Source of the DNA: Neospora caninum Liverpool
Lineage: Eukaryota > Apicomplexa > Conoidasida > Eucoccidiorida > Sarcocystidae
NCBI RefSeq assembly: GCF_000208865.1
Contig: NC_018391.1
Coordinates: forward strand, 1,860,001 to 1,924,000
Direction of reading: 5' to 3'
Length of the DNA stretch: 64,000 nucleotides
Part shown: in pieces, positions 35,644 to 55,077 of the stretch
Position numbering within the stretch: the stretch's first letter is position 1
Layout: each line of letters starts with the position of its first letter
Made by a program: the position numbers and the translations under genes
Notes under the pieces: model-generated
Told to the model about the DNA's origin: nothing
The model's database searches: none
Seen by the model: only the letters and a program-made list of their open reading frames with translations

Positions 35644-38293
35644 GACATTTCCATAGACGTGTGTCCCCCGGTGTGTGTGGCCTTCTGTCTCTCTCTCTCT
35701 CGCGCTGGCTAGGACGCTACACTCGCGTGCGTGTTTATGTTGCCGATCTTGTCCTCCGTCTTTTTTGCCTGTCGCTTTGATTCTCGCTTCCCCTTTTCCT
35801 CAGCGTCTTTCCTCGCCTGGCTTTCTCTTCTCACACTCTCCCTTTTTTCGCGCCTTCCCCTTCTGGTTAACTCTGCACGTGGAGTGTCTCGCCGGCCACC
35901 TGATTCGCTGTCCTTCCTGGCGCCCGCCTTCTCTCCGTCGCAAGGTTGGGGACTTTTCTGTTTCCGTCCGCTCTGCAGGTGCACTACTACTGCACAGTGG
36001 CCGCGCCTCACTCCATCTATGTCTACCTGAATGATCGGGTTCTTGTAGCAGGTAAGACTGAGACGGCAGCTGTCTACGCCGGCGGCTGCAAGAGTGGCGA
36101 AGACGGCGAAGGACATGTGCAGCAAGAGAAGGGTCGCACGAAGTAGAATTCTGCCCCAGAATCGATGGAGGACTCCGCTGCAAGGCTGCCGCTTTTCGCG
36201 GCTTCCGTGCTTCAGAAAGACTGGTGGTCTATCTCGCATCAGAACGGAAACACTTCCACAGCTGGATACGCCCGTCCAAGGCTTACATACGCGCGGAGTG
36301 TCGTCGCACCGACTCGTCTCCGAGTTCTTTGTCTCCAGCGGTCGAGCGCAAAGAGAACCTGCGCCATGGGATCGAATGCGCATGGATGGCATAGTCGTTT
36401 CGCGAAAGTGCTTCCACCCTTTCACACATACTTATATATGCATATACATACATATTTGTATGTGCATATATAGATGTATATATAAGGTATGGATGCGTGT
36501 GTGGATATATGCGGCTTCGTAGATGTTGATTTTCACGCGTTTCTGCGTGTATGGGGTAAGCGAGCGTGGGTCCACATTGATGTAGTATCGATCTGTGTGT
36601 GTGCCGTGGCGGGGTATGCCTACAAGCGTGGTCTTTTCTGTTTTGTGCTTCATGCCTGCTCTCTGTTCCGCTTGTGATGTGCTCGAGTCAGACTCGCCCT
36701 ACCGCGTGAACGTCCAGCCAGGGGCGACAACTGCGGAGTGTTCTGAAGCGTATGGAGACGGGACCAAGTTCTTCGCTCTGGGAGGCGGCTTCAGTGTAAG
36801 CGCGGCTTCGGCTCCGGAGAAAAGAAGGCGGCGCAAGCGCGCACAGCCGCCCAACGGAGGGGCTCTCATAATCTTCCACTTCCACAACCCTGTACTCTAC
36901 GGCCATATATGGCCATGTATATATATATATATATATGTATCGATATATACGTGGATACATATATATATATATATATCGCTGTATATGTGTGGATACTGTG
37001 CCTGCATACCGCCTCGTAGAGGTGTCTGCGTCCGGAGAAGTGGAGTCGTGCACGTCTTCTCTGTATGGCGCCTGCGCGACCACGCGTGTGAACAGAGCTG
37101 TCCTGCTGTACATCTGGATAGTGACTCCCCGTCCCTTTCCGGGTGTGAATGGGCGAGGCGCTTATGTCCTGTGTGGCGGTTCGGAGGAAGTCTCGCAGAC
37201 GAAATCGCCCGCCCATACTGCGGCGTCTCTGGTGCGGCTGCGACTCGCTGAAAGGTCGGCGCCGTCAGGCGTGAAGGGGTATCCACGCGAAGGTTCTCTT
37301 CCCAGGTGTCCTTCCTTTCACTGAACCCCATGGGGAATTTCTTCTTCCTGAAAAGTTCGAAAAGCGTGCTGTGGATGCGTTGTTTTTAGGAAATCGTCAT
37401 CCAAGCCAAGGATGCCAGCGGCAACAATGTGAAAACGTGGGTCTCTCGCTTCCGTGAGAACGTCTTCCCGTGTTTCCTTTCGATATCCGTGCGCCTCTGC
37501 GTTCTCGCCAGACTTCGCTCGACCGCCCACGCCCCTGACGCGTTGTGAACCTCTTGGTGAAGCGTTGTTTTTTCGGTTCGTTTTCCTCCTCTTCTCCACA
37601 TTTCCTCTCAAGAGAGGCGAGCGAGGAAGGCGAACCGCTGTTCGCGCCCCATCTTCAAACCGTTGTTTCCATTTGCCCCTCAGCGGCGGAGACACGTTTA
37701 CCGTCACGGCCTCGGGCGCTGCCAAAATTGTCGAAACAACAGACATGAACGATGGGACGGTACGTTGTAACCCTTGTCCTCACCGTCTTTGCCTTCGTCT
37801 AGGCTTCCTCCCCGGAAAAGCGCCGTTCTCGCCTGCGGTAGTCCTTTTCGCACCCCCAGACACCTCTCTTTTCTGCTTGGCCGCCGTCCACCCTTCCTGC
37901 ATAGGTTTGGGTCTTTGCCACCAAGTGCAGTCGACTAGAAGAGGACGCGCAGGATCCGCGAGACGCATGCAGCTCTGCACTCAATCAGGAAAAGAAGACA
38001 TAAAAGATGCAGTCAGCCGCAAAGTGTAGTGGTTCAAATGGATCCGTATTACATGCTCCGCTGGTCTCGCTTTAGTTTTCTCCTCGCTGTTTCAGGCAGA
38101 TATATATATATATATATATACATATATACATATATATACATATATATACATATGTACATATTTATGGCTATAGGGGGAAACACGTTTGTGGCAGGAGCTG
38201 AAAGCACCATTTGAGTCGACAGCTGTAGGTGTCGTGGTCTTCGTCCGGCTGCACACTCTGTCTCACTGATCCCTTTGTGCTCACAAGCAGATG

Positions 38294-38338
<45 letters not shown>

Positions 38339-41300
38339 GCAATTGACGACGTAGTGGTGTACGTGGATGTGCAAGTGTATAGATATACGTTTGCATATAT
38401 GGTTCTGATCCGTGCAGTATTGGGTGAAGTACTACGTCCCTCAAGGGGCTGAAAAACACTTCGTCGAGATCCGCAGTAAGCTCTTGTCTTCTATCACGCC
38501 CGTATCGCCTTTTCAGTGGTTGGTGCGCTCCACCGGTTTCCGCCCCTATCTCGCACGCTTTTACCTGCGTCCCATTTGTGCTGCGCTGCGTCGCACGAAA
38601 AAGCTTTTTTTCTTTCGCCCTGTCCGGCATCCGTTCTTCTCTGTGCATTACTGTTCTGTTTTTTCTTTCTCCGTGCTTCTCACTTCCTCGCGCGTCTCGC
38701 CTCGTTGCTGCCCCACGCTTTGGCTCTTCTTCTCAGCCCTCCGGCACCACTTTTCCCTCTAGAATTTGGTGTCTTTCTCCTCCGTCTTGGCCGCTTTTCC
38801 TTTCCGAGTCTCTCTTCAGTGTTTAGTGAAATTTCCGCCGTCTGCATCCGCTGCGTTCTCGGGTTTCTCTGCTTCTTCGCCTGCGCGCGGGTTTGCGTGC
38901 TCGTCAAGGCCTCGCACATGGCCCCCCCCTCAGGTTCTTTTTTGCTCGGGAAAATCCATCGAGGCGTTTTCTTCGCGTTCGGTCTTTTGCATTTTCTGTT
39001 TTCATCTCCACATCTGGTCGCCACGTCCAAATGCTCTGTGTAAAATGTGTTTGATGGATGCTTCCAGTTTCCTACCACGGGCGCGCCATCAAAGGCGCTC
39101 CCTTTCGACCGCGCCCTGGCGGTCCTGTTGAGGATGAACCTCCTCCCGAGGTACGCCTTTCTCGCTTCTTCTTCACGTTGTCGCGCCACACTTGGGCCTG
39201 CTCCTTGATGCGTGTTTCCTTCCACGTTTTGTCTTTTCTAGAAACACGTTCCGGGTACACGAGCAGCCGGCAGTGCGGTCACGTTTGTGTTTTTGGTGAA
39301 AGCGACCTTATTGTCCCTAGGAAAACTGAAGAATACTCGCGTAGTGAGATACCGACACCCGATGGACGTAGTTGGTCGTGGTACGCAATCGCCCGAGATC
39401 CCCGAATATATGGCGATATGCGGCGAACCGACTTGGATGCGCAGGCGCCGACTAGAACTCTCTGATGCGCCCGCATTTCTCCCGTCGCAGGAGAGACTGT
39501 GTCTCGTGGAAGTGGTCGGGAAGTCTCAGCTCTCTACTTCTTCCCGGCCGCCGACTTTCTTGTCATCTGTGACTCCGTGCATCCGCCCAGCGCCTGAGCG
39601 ACACCGTGAACGTGACGAATCCGTTAGACAGCCTCATGACCCTCGCCGAGAGGTGCCGCGAGCGGTGGAGCCAGACGAAGAATCCGCCTGCGCTGTCTCC
39701 GTATCCGCCTTTCCCCTCTTTGGAGGAAGCAACGCGTATCTTGCAGAAGGCCAACCTGGACTACGACGCCGTCGTGGTAAGTCGCGGGGTCTGGCTGCCG
39801 GCTTGACGGCGCAGACGAAGAAGCAAGGGGGTCAACGAAAGAGCATAGTTTGGGTCAGATAAGCAGACGCGAGGACCTCGGAGAGTAGGGGCTGTGCCGC
39901 GACTCTCGGCCCCGGACCAACGCTTATCTGGTCGTTTTTTCGTCTCTCGACACGGTCAGTTCGCGCGTGGAAAAAGTGGGGGGAAGGGTCGCTTCCAGAG
40001 GCTGTTGCTTGTCGCTGACAGGACGGGATGCGTTCGGAGTCACTCTCGGTTCGGACAAGACGCGGGGTGAAAACACATCGCCAGGGACACAAAAAGACAT
40101 GGGCCGCTTTGGGTGAAGGGTGAGGGCGCACGGCGTCCGATTTCTCCGTTGAAATCTGTTTCTTTCTCGCAGCCTCCCAAGTGGGGAATGCCTCGTGCTT
40201 GGGTGACTTTCTGTTTTCCCTTCAGACAGACACCACAGAAGCGCACCTGCGAGGTGAGTGCTTCTGTCGCTCTGTCTCCCATCCTGTCGGTCGCTTTCCT
40301 CGTTCTCCCAATCTCCCTCCCTAGATGGACTCTGTCAGACGTCTGTTGAGATTGGCATCCGTCGTTTTTGTTGAGGCAAGGAGCTCGCTGGTCCCATCCT
40401 ATGCGGGCACTGCACGCAAATTCAGTTGCCTCTGGTCGGAAAACGTCTTTTGCATCGACGTACTCCCCGACCGGTTCCCGGTTGTTCTCTCGGAAATACC
40501 CAGGCTGACGCGCGGGGCGAGTAAAAACTCGGCGTCTCCTGCGCAGCGCTCTTGACGGCTGTGTGTGGATGAATCGTGAGGGATCGTAGCCGCCCGGGCG
40601 GAGCTCGAGTGTCTGTGAAAGGAAGCACAGGGTGGGACTGGATGCATGTTGATGGCAGGTTTTCCAGAGTTCCTGCCTGGACGTCGTTAGCAGGTCTGGT
40701 GAGGTGTGAAGCACTTCACTGGGAAAACGAGGAAAGCCTGTGCCCGTGCTGTTTCGCCCCGGTCCCTACAGAGACGACCCAGAACCTCGTGCAGTATTCC
40801 AAAGATCTCCTCAATCGCGATGTAAGGAGCGTTCTCGACGAGGAGGCCGAGCCGAATGGGACACGTGAAATACACACAACTGATGCGTTTGCCATGGTTG
40901 CCGCGGGGGGGGGGGGGTTCTCACTCTCGGAAACGTTGTTTCCCGCCTGCAGAGGGCTGAGGAATTCTTTTTTCCGTGGCTGCATCAGAGGGCGTACAAA
41001 CTGCTGCACGAGTCCGGGCGGACTCCTGGTCGCCCCACACCGCTACGCAGAAAGATGTGAAGTTATCCCACGGCGGAAAGAAAGGGACGGAAAGAGGAAC
41101 TCGCCGGCGCCGTGTGTTGCTTCCTCAAAGGCGCACTCCGTCAGCGTTTCGTCCTCGTTTTTACGGGAAGGGTAGCGTCGTGGCTCGAGGCGCGCGTCCA
41201 TCGAGGGGGTTCATCGAGACGTGCAAAGGGGCGACTGTTTCTGCAGATAAACGTTTTTCAAGAAGCGAACGTCTCACGAGGTCCAGAACCCCCTCTCTCC

Positions 41301-43276
41301 CCTTTCTGCTGCAGAGCACGATTCAGTCGGTCATGAAGAACCTCAAGGCGCACGGCCGCGTCGGCAGTTTCCACGACGTCGTCGAGAAGGGCAATCGCGA
41401 ACGCTTGAATCAGTACATCGACTTCATCGCACGCGTGAGACGGAGACGCCTCACCAGAGAAAAACGCATGCGACGCCACATCTGCCTAACGTCTCCATAG
41501 CACGGCGACAGTGTGTCGCGCTGGCGGCTTGCGCCCCATTTCGGACACACACATTCGCATTTGCATGCAGCGATTGTCTCCAAACACTCAGACATGCATG
41601 CATATATATATATATATATATATATGTATAGTGTATGTAGGTATGTCTATATGTATACATCTGTATGCGTGTTTCGCCTTTGGGAGATGAGTGTTTGTGT
41701 GTGTGTGTCGTTGGGGACTGTTGTGTCTCCGTTTCACAGTTGCAAGAGGGAATGGATGTCACGTACAAGTCTATCCACTACGCCGTGGTGGATTCCCTTC
41801 CGGTGGCTCTTGAGCTGGAAAACCCCACCGAGGTCCGCGAGGCGCACAGGAAGCGCCGCCAAGACCTTATCCAGGTAGGCATCCACGAAGCGGAAGCGAG
41901 GAAGTTTTCCCGGAAGGCTGTCCCCAGGTGGGGGTCGTGGAGACGAGAGTCTTTCCGCGGAACGGGGAGAAAAGAGGCCGGACGGAAAACAGGAAGCCGG
42001 GACCACCGGAGAGGTGTTGTGCAAGGGGTTGCGAGCGAAGTAGCACATGCGGCAGGCGTGAAAGGCTACCCTGGAGGCGGTTGACTGCCTCGGCTCTTCG
42101 TGCGAGCGGCGAGCACGCGACCGCGGCTGTGCCCGTTGGCTGTTCACATCCGTGTCTCTCGCAGCGTCACAAAAATATGGAAAAGAAGGAAGCTGAACTT
42201 CGACAACGCGAGGCGCGTTTCAAGGCACAGAGACTGAAATTCGTCTCCGGGATGGCAGAAGAACTTGAGCGGCGAAGGAAAGCAGTCGAAGCGGAGAAAG
42301 CGGCTCTCAAAGAGAATACGCAGTACATTCTCCGCCTTACTCAACTCAGTCTGTAAGGCGCCAGGAACACACATTCTTAAAACACGGAAAGACGGCCTTC
42401 CGAACTCCGGGGCCTGCACTCGCTTCTCCATGTATCGGTAGAGAGTAAACGGTCGTTTTACAACTCTCCAAAAAGACAGGATCCGCGCCGCCCTCGACGT
42501 ATATACAGTTATTGCATCGTGTGAACCTTTGTGACGCACAAGAAACAGGCACTCTGTATGGCCGTGGGTATCTCTCTGGAGATTTCCCCCGCTTCCTGTC
42601 AGTCGACTGGGTTCTTCCGTAGCCCCTTCGCCGTGCTTCCACGACGCGCTTTTGCGGCACGCGTCCACCTCTTGAGCACTTCTCCTGTCTGCCTGTCGCA
42701 TTCTCTGCTGCTCCTCGCATGCGTTTCCTCTCGGTCTCGTTTTTCCTGTGCATCCGCGGCGTTGAATCGCCGACGTGAACGCCTTTTTGCCAACCTCTCT
42801 GGCGCCTATACGTGCCAACGGCCTCCTTTCCGCTTTCCTGTTTTGCAGCAAAAAGCACCTGCGCCGGGAAATGCTTACAGCGTGTGAGCGCGAGCCCGTG
42901 GAGGCCTTCAAGTCGAGTTTCTGGCAGCGCGGTGAGTAACCGCACGAGTCTTGCCCGGGTGTGCCTGACGGCGGGCATCTCTTTTCGCACGCTTTGGAAA
43001 CAAAGTTCTCAGCTGAGATACAAGTCCAAAGGGATGGTTGACCGGGGAACTCTAACCGGCAGGCGGAGACGCGTCTAACCAGTCTATAGGATCGTAAAAA
43101 ACGCCTCGTGTTTCCTCTCAACGCCGTCGCGCGAGTTGCGGCAACGGCTTCGAACTCGGGTGCTGGAGAGAACAGTTGTATACTCTCACATGCCGTTCAC
43201 CGTGCTGTCTGGATCAAGCTGCACGTGCTTGCAAGCTCACCTGTGTGTTCATGTGGTTTCATGTATCTGTCCATTT

Positions 43277-43309
<33 letters not shown>

Positions 43310-44422
43310 TTATTTGCATGTCTGCTGGTGTGCGTGTCGAGGGGTGTGCTTAGGGGTGCGTCCTCACAGTCGCAGAGAGAAGCACAACTTTTTCCGTGTT
43401 TGCTATCGACGCCTGCAACGTCCTGGTCTTTTCCGTGCGGATGGTGCTCAGACTTTAGTCGCATGCTGATAGATGTGCCTGCGGCGTCGGATGGGAAGAA
43501 GGCGGGCGCTGAACGTGAAGTCGACGACGAAGACCGCAGCTCGGAAGCCGGTCAGCTGCCTCCGACCAAGCCTGATGACCCCACACGCCCGTCCGCGTGG
43601 CTACAAAAGGGCGAGTTCGTCTCTGGCGGATCTTCGCCTTTCGGTGAGAACTGGATTGCGCCTTTTTCTGGCTTTTTTTACTGGCTCTTGTCGCTTTTCA
43701 ACCCGCCCCGTGAGGCTTCGGAAGGTTCTGTTTCTTTTTGCGAGAGTGGGGACTTTGCGGCTGGGTGACAGGCTTGGTTTTTTTTTCAGCGTCGCTCGCG
43801 TCCCTATAGGCAGGACACTTGAACGTTGCTCGTGGAGAGAGGAACCGAGACGCAAGAAGAACGCAGAGCGGGGCAGATATGACCAAAGAGAGGCGCTCAG
43901 CAGAAGGCGTCTTCGCCCTTGCCAGGCAGGCACCAGATTGGCGCGGGCGTAGCGGAGCGAACATCGGAGCAGGGGAAGACATGTAGGGGCGTAGATTGCG
44001 TACAAGATAAATGCGGACGTGAAATCCCGTGAAATCTGTTTCCTTCAGGTATCCAAAGAGTCGCGCATGATGCCGACGCTCGGCTCATTCGCGCGCGGCG
44101 CACGTATGGGGGAGGGAACCCAACGTACGTGTCCTATTCTCTCGGTTCCTTCGCTCCTCCGCCTTCTGGAGACTCCAGACGACAGGAGTCCCCTCCTGGC
44201 AAGAGAGACACACGGCACGGCCTTCCGCCTTCTTCGGGTGGGTCCGACGGCGACGCCGATCGGCCAACCGGAATAGACGCAGAGAGCAAAAAAGAGGAAA
44301 AGAAACGCGTTCGGTTTGAAGATCGGAAACACCCTGGTTTTCCCTTCTCAGACCTGCCAAACGAGTTCGCGATTCCCCATCCCAGGCCGCCGCCGCCTGC
44401 GCCGCCTCCTCGTTATTTGTGA
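34379..44422 (+). CDS. Filamin-repeat / coiled-coil protein (5' end open)
   Basis: Seventeen exons join in phase: 34379-34495, 35153-35425, 35979-36051, 36692-36795, 37390-37436, 37684-37759, 38418-38475, 39068-39150, 39591-39776, 40226-40253, 40772-40821, 41315-41434, 41740-41874, 42165-42352, 42849-42931, 43473-43643 and 44049-44422, giving 721 residues plus an unresolved N-terminus. Residues 1-190 and about 191-275 are two filamin/ABP280 Ig-like repeats. Their hallmarks are FGPGLEHAEAG, FTIQAVNADG, DGTYTV and SPYRVNV, then VIQAKDASG, MNDGTYWVKY and IKGAPFRP. The first repeat carries an acidic/basic insertion of about 50 residues. A helical region follows, with a strong coiled coil (MEKKEAELRQREARFKAQRL). 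The C-terminus has KRVRFED, a match to the PP1-binding RVxF motif (44306-44317), and a polyproline end. Filamin repeats are protein-interaction modules of actin crosslinkers. No actin-binding CH domain is visible here, so a scaffold role is inferred. Confidence 0.85.
35573..35643. repeat. TA and CT/TA microsatellites
   Basis: Two adjacent simple-sequence tracts, an interrupted TA run and a (CT)n(TA)n run, lie in the filamin gene intron between 35426 and 35978. Confidence 0.9.
36901..36976. repeat. TA microsatellite cluster
   Basis: Two uninterrupted TA runs are joined by a CGATATATACG spacer within the filamin gene intron 36796-37389. Confidence 0.9.
38100..38338. repeat. TA and (CT)n(TA)n microsatellites
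   Basis: TA-rich runs at about 38100-38160 and a (CT)n(TA)n run at about 38287-38338 flank unique sequence in the filamin gene intron 37760-38417. Confidence 0.9.
41595..41626. repeat. TA microsatellite
   Basis: An uninterrupted TA run preceded by CATGCATGCA lies in the filamin gene intron 41435-41739. Confidence 0.9.
43279..43308. repeat. TA microsatellite
   Basis: An uninterrupted TA run lies in the filamin gene intron 42932-43472. Confidence 0.9.
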
Positions 44423-45500
44423 GAAGCTGGCGAGAGTAGAATTCGCAGATGAAGTCTGGAGAGAAGCACGACGCCGGCGCAAAGAGAGGAGAGGACAGAG
44501 AGGCAGCTTTGTCCTTTGTTGGATTTTATGGGCTAGTTTTTAGCCGTCAAAGCGCCTTTGAAGGGCAGTATGCAGAGAGAGTTCAAGGAGTAAGAGGAAA
44601 CGGCGATGTACACAAAAAGAGGCCTCCCAGCCGGAAAAGAGACTGGGAACCACGGATCCTCAAAGGAGGAGGAAGAGAACGACTCTCCTTCGTCACAACG
44701 ACTGACCCACGCAATACCGATCATTTGGATTTCGCGGTAGCTCTCTCGTTGTTTTTGCCTGCGGTTCCTCTGGCTTCGGTGTTTCTCATGTTGTTCATCG
44801 CGACTACTTTCTCGCTTCTCGCGTTTGAGCCTTTTTGCCTCATAGCGTGATTCACGCCTTCGTTAGCTTCTCTTCTCGTATTCTTTGCTTTTATCCGGTT
44901 CTGGCGGGTCATAAGGTGCGCCTTCCCACTTGTTTCGTTCCCGCGGCGAAGCGCCTGAGGAGCCGCAGCAGCTCGCTGGGACGTGGTCCAAAAAAAGTAA
45001 AGCGATGCAGTTGGCTGATGCAGTGCTCGTGAACGATGCCTTTTCGCGATGTTTCGACAAACAGAAAAGTCGGTTTCTGCATGTGTCACCGTGGACAGTC
45101 TGTCGCACCCACTCGCCCGGCGTGCCTAGCAAGAATAACGCCAGCGTTTCTCCTCTACTAAAACAATAAGAAACACTTGTTCTGCGGCGAGCGCGTTTGA
45201 TTTCGAATCGATCGTGGCCTCTTCGAACCGTACTGGTGAGAAAATACCCGTCATCCTTCCGTCAGCTGAGAACGGCGGAGGGCGTTTGCCGCATGATCGC
45301 ACTCCCGACTTTTGAGACGGCTTCGCAGTCGCCACCCGGTTGGTTCTTTCTTTCTGAGAACAGCCGGGTGCTTTCGTTGCCGCTCTCGGCAATGCCTTCA
45401 GTTTTTGCCTTGTTGAGGCCAGACACACCATTGCCCTCACAAATCTGTAAGGTTCCACACCTTTTTCCACTCTCGTGAACCACCGGCCGCTGACTCGCGT

Positions 45501-45501
45501 G

Positions 45502-45537
<36 letters not shown>

Positions 45538-45538
45538 T
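45501..45538. repeat. TA microsatellite
   Basis: A TA run with one C interruption in the convergent intergenic region. Confidence 0.9.
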
Positions 45539-46280
45539 GGGAATAACGAGCATGGAAGCCGGGTTCTTCCGTGTTCTTTCATGCGGAAAAACAGCGCGGT
45601 TGTCGCTAGACCCCACTGCTTGACGACTAATCCCAAGACGCATGATGATTCGTGCTCCTGAACACGAGTCACTGTGTAGCCGGTATCGCGTGTACTCCCG
45701 ACCTGGGAAGCCGAAGATTTAGGGGAAACGGGTTTTCTGTCATTTCCGTGGCATTGAAGGCATGCATTCAAAGACACTAAGTTTTTCTTCAACGCACACA
45801 GAAATCCTCCAGTGATTCTCTCTGGCCGAGCTCTCGTGATCTCTTTTTTCACGGAGAGTTCGCCAGACTTCTCACACAAAGTCCGTGTTTGTGTCGTTGC
45901 CACAGACGCCGCCATCCCCCTCGTCTCTCGGCGATGCACCGGAGAGTAGACGCTGTCGTCTCGGCGGTCGCCTCTCACAGCCCTCTCGGACGCGAGGAAA
46001 AAACGAATGCACGTGTCGCTGGCCAACGCAGAAATACGGTCAAATCTCGTGTTGCGTTCGCGTATCTTGGTATTTTCTTGGCCCGCTTCTCTTCCACTCC
46101 ACCTTGGCAGTGTGTGAGCATAGCTGCCACCGTTGCAACGTTTGCCCCATTCGTGTCAAAAAGTACGAAGTACAAGATGACCAGATTTCACCTTTGTCTT
46201 GCAGTATGCACGTGCATTTCATGCTATTATCTGTAGCCTCTACGTGTAGGTATCTACACATAAACGTATAGGATACCTAC

Positions 46281-46284
<4 letters not shown>

Positions 46285-46321
<37 letters not shown>
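46285..46321. repeat. TA microsatellite
   Basis: A long uninterrupted TA run about 170 bp beyond the phosphoglucomutase stop codon, probably in its 3' UTR or flank. Confidence 0.9.
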
Positions 46322-46324
<3 letters not shown>

Positions 46325-46489
46325 ATATGCATATCTACGTAAGCAGGCATTGGTGTCGATACTGTTTTTTGCGCGTTCCCACAGGATGCACGCGCATGCG
46401 TTTCATCCAGGTAGATGTCGGCTTCCAAAGGGACCGCGAGCAACACCCTGCCTGGGTTCTTTTTCTGGAAAAATGCAGCCGCGCGCGGC

Positions 46490-53529
<7,040 letters not shown>

Positions 53530-54374
53530 GATTGCAGCGAAACGTTTTGAGAAGGCAAGATGTCAAGAAAAGTTTCTTCGCGACTCTGAGAGGGGTGCCG
53601 TCAGCCACTGGGAGCTCAGCTGCGATGGTTGAGATGGATCTGCACAGACGACAGACGAACATGATGCAGACGAACAGGATGCAGACGAGACAGCAGAGTC
53701 GGTGAAACAAGAAAGAGGAAGAAAACAAGTCACGCGGGCGGCATCGCGTAGGCATACACCTGCGCCGCTCGGGCAAAGAGCGGCCTCGCACCGGCGGAAT
53801 CTGATTCCGAGCTGGAGTATGAAATCGGGACACCGGTCTCTGCCAAGATTCAACCGGTGGATTCAAAAGGGTACGGTAGGCAACCACGCATCACTGTGTG
53901 TCGTTTCTCCGCAGCTGACGATGCCGGCTAGCAGTTGGACCGAGAAGGGACACTGCAACAAAAAAGAATTGTGGGGTCATCTTTATCCACAGCGCACGCG
54001 TGGCAAGAAACTCGACAACAGCGAGAGGAGAGAGAAAAAGAAAACCCCCCCCCTCCGTCGAGCGAATGAGAGACTAAGGCCCCGAGGGCTCGGTGAACCA
54101 ACTACTTGGGCAGGGGAGCGGAGCGGGGTTTTTTCTGTTTTTTCTCCCGAACAATCTCAAGCAGCCGAAGGGTGCGAACGACACGGCAAAAATGTAGTGG
54201 ATGGAAAGTAAGAAGTGCCCAGCGCTTCTCCCAGAAGTTCCAGGTTCTTCCGCGCCGCCATGAGCCGCCGACCTGTTCCACAACTTGCCACGAATAAATC
54301 TCCCAGCAACAGAGACACATCACAGACTTCAGGTGCCACGACCGGGGAGAAAAGCGTTGGTTTTTTTAGACATA
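53530..54374. other. Divergent intergenic region
   Basis: Sequence upstream of the tentative phosphoglucomutase start. It probably holds its promoter and 5' UTR and, if the small gene at 54375 is real, that gene's promoter too. No exon is supported. Confidence 0.4.
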
Positions 54375-55077
54375 ATGTCCAGGAGTGCGGAGGCCGCCGC
54401 ATACGCAGTCTTTCGCGAAGGCCGGGCACCGTGGAAAAAACTGGAAACGGAGATCCCAAGAGCCATGCTGGGACCTTTTCACGAGTACCTGACCTTGGCT
54501 CACCTTGATACAGGCAGAAAACGCGAGGAAAACGAGTCTGGAAGTGACAAACTCTCGACCAGGAAACGGGGGGCGTTGAGAGAGACAGGACCAGAGTCTC
54601 GTTCGCCTCGCCTCGGGAATCTCGCTGTACCCTCGCGGGTGCGTTTCCCCAGCGAGCGAAGCGGCGGAGGTGCGCACAGAGAAAACTCAGGCGGTCGAAA
54701 CGGTAGAGAGCGTTCGACTGGCGTCGAAAGCCAGCAGTTTCTGAGATGTTTTCCCGACCCTTTACGCCATTCTCGCAGCCTCACCTTCGTGTTTCGCAGG
54801 AAAAACCACAAAGCAAATCGCCCGTCCTTGCGCAAACTCCCGCGAAAGGCGAAGCCGGTGTGTTGAGGGTATATCCACGCTGCGCCTCTTGTGTCTTTTT
54901 TCCTCGTCCAGTAGGGTTCCAGGGAAAGCGCCGCTCGGCAAGCGACGCCCGGTCCACCGCAGGCACCGCTTAGAATTGCTCACCGTCGGCGCCAAGATGG
55001 CTGTCGTGGAGCTCGGCCATAATCTCGCGACACACACAGGGGTGGGGCGAGGAGACGTTGCGTTTGTTTTGAAATGA
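54375..55077 (+). CDS. Possible small multi-exon gene, structure unresolved
   Basis: A true ATG at 54375 opens a frame beginning MSRSAEAAAYAVFREGRA and continuing LETEIPRAMLGPFHEYLTL, with codon choice like the real exons nearby. Downstream, a segment after the strong acceptor CTTTTTTCCTCGTCCAG (54913) encodes a basic stretch, LGKRRPVHRRHRLELLTVGA, then MAVVELGHNLATHTG, and ends in a TGA at 55077. A middle exon after TTTCGCAG at about 54800 is plausible. I could not fix the donors so that all phases agree. Read without splicing, the first frame runs to 54866 (163 residues). I recognise no family. Confidence 0.35.

Larger units (their letters stand above)
44423..46489. other. Convergent intergenic region (two 3' ends)
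   Basis: This 2-kb gap lies between the stops of the filamin gene (plus) and the phosphoglucomutase gene (minus) and should contain both 3' UTRs and poly(A) sites. No exon is supported. It includes TA microsatellites at about 45501-45538 and 46285-46321. Confidence 0.6.
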
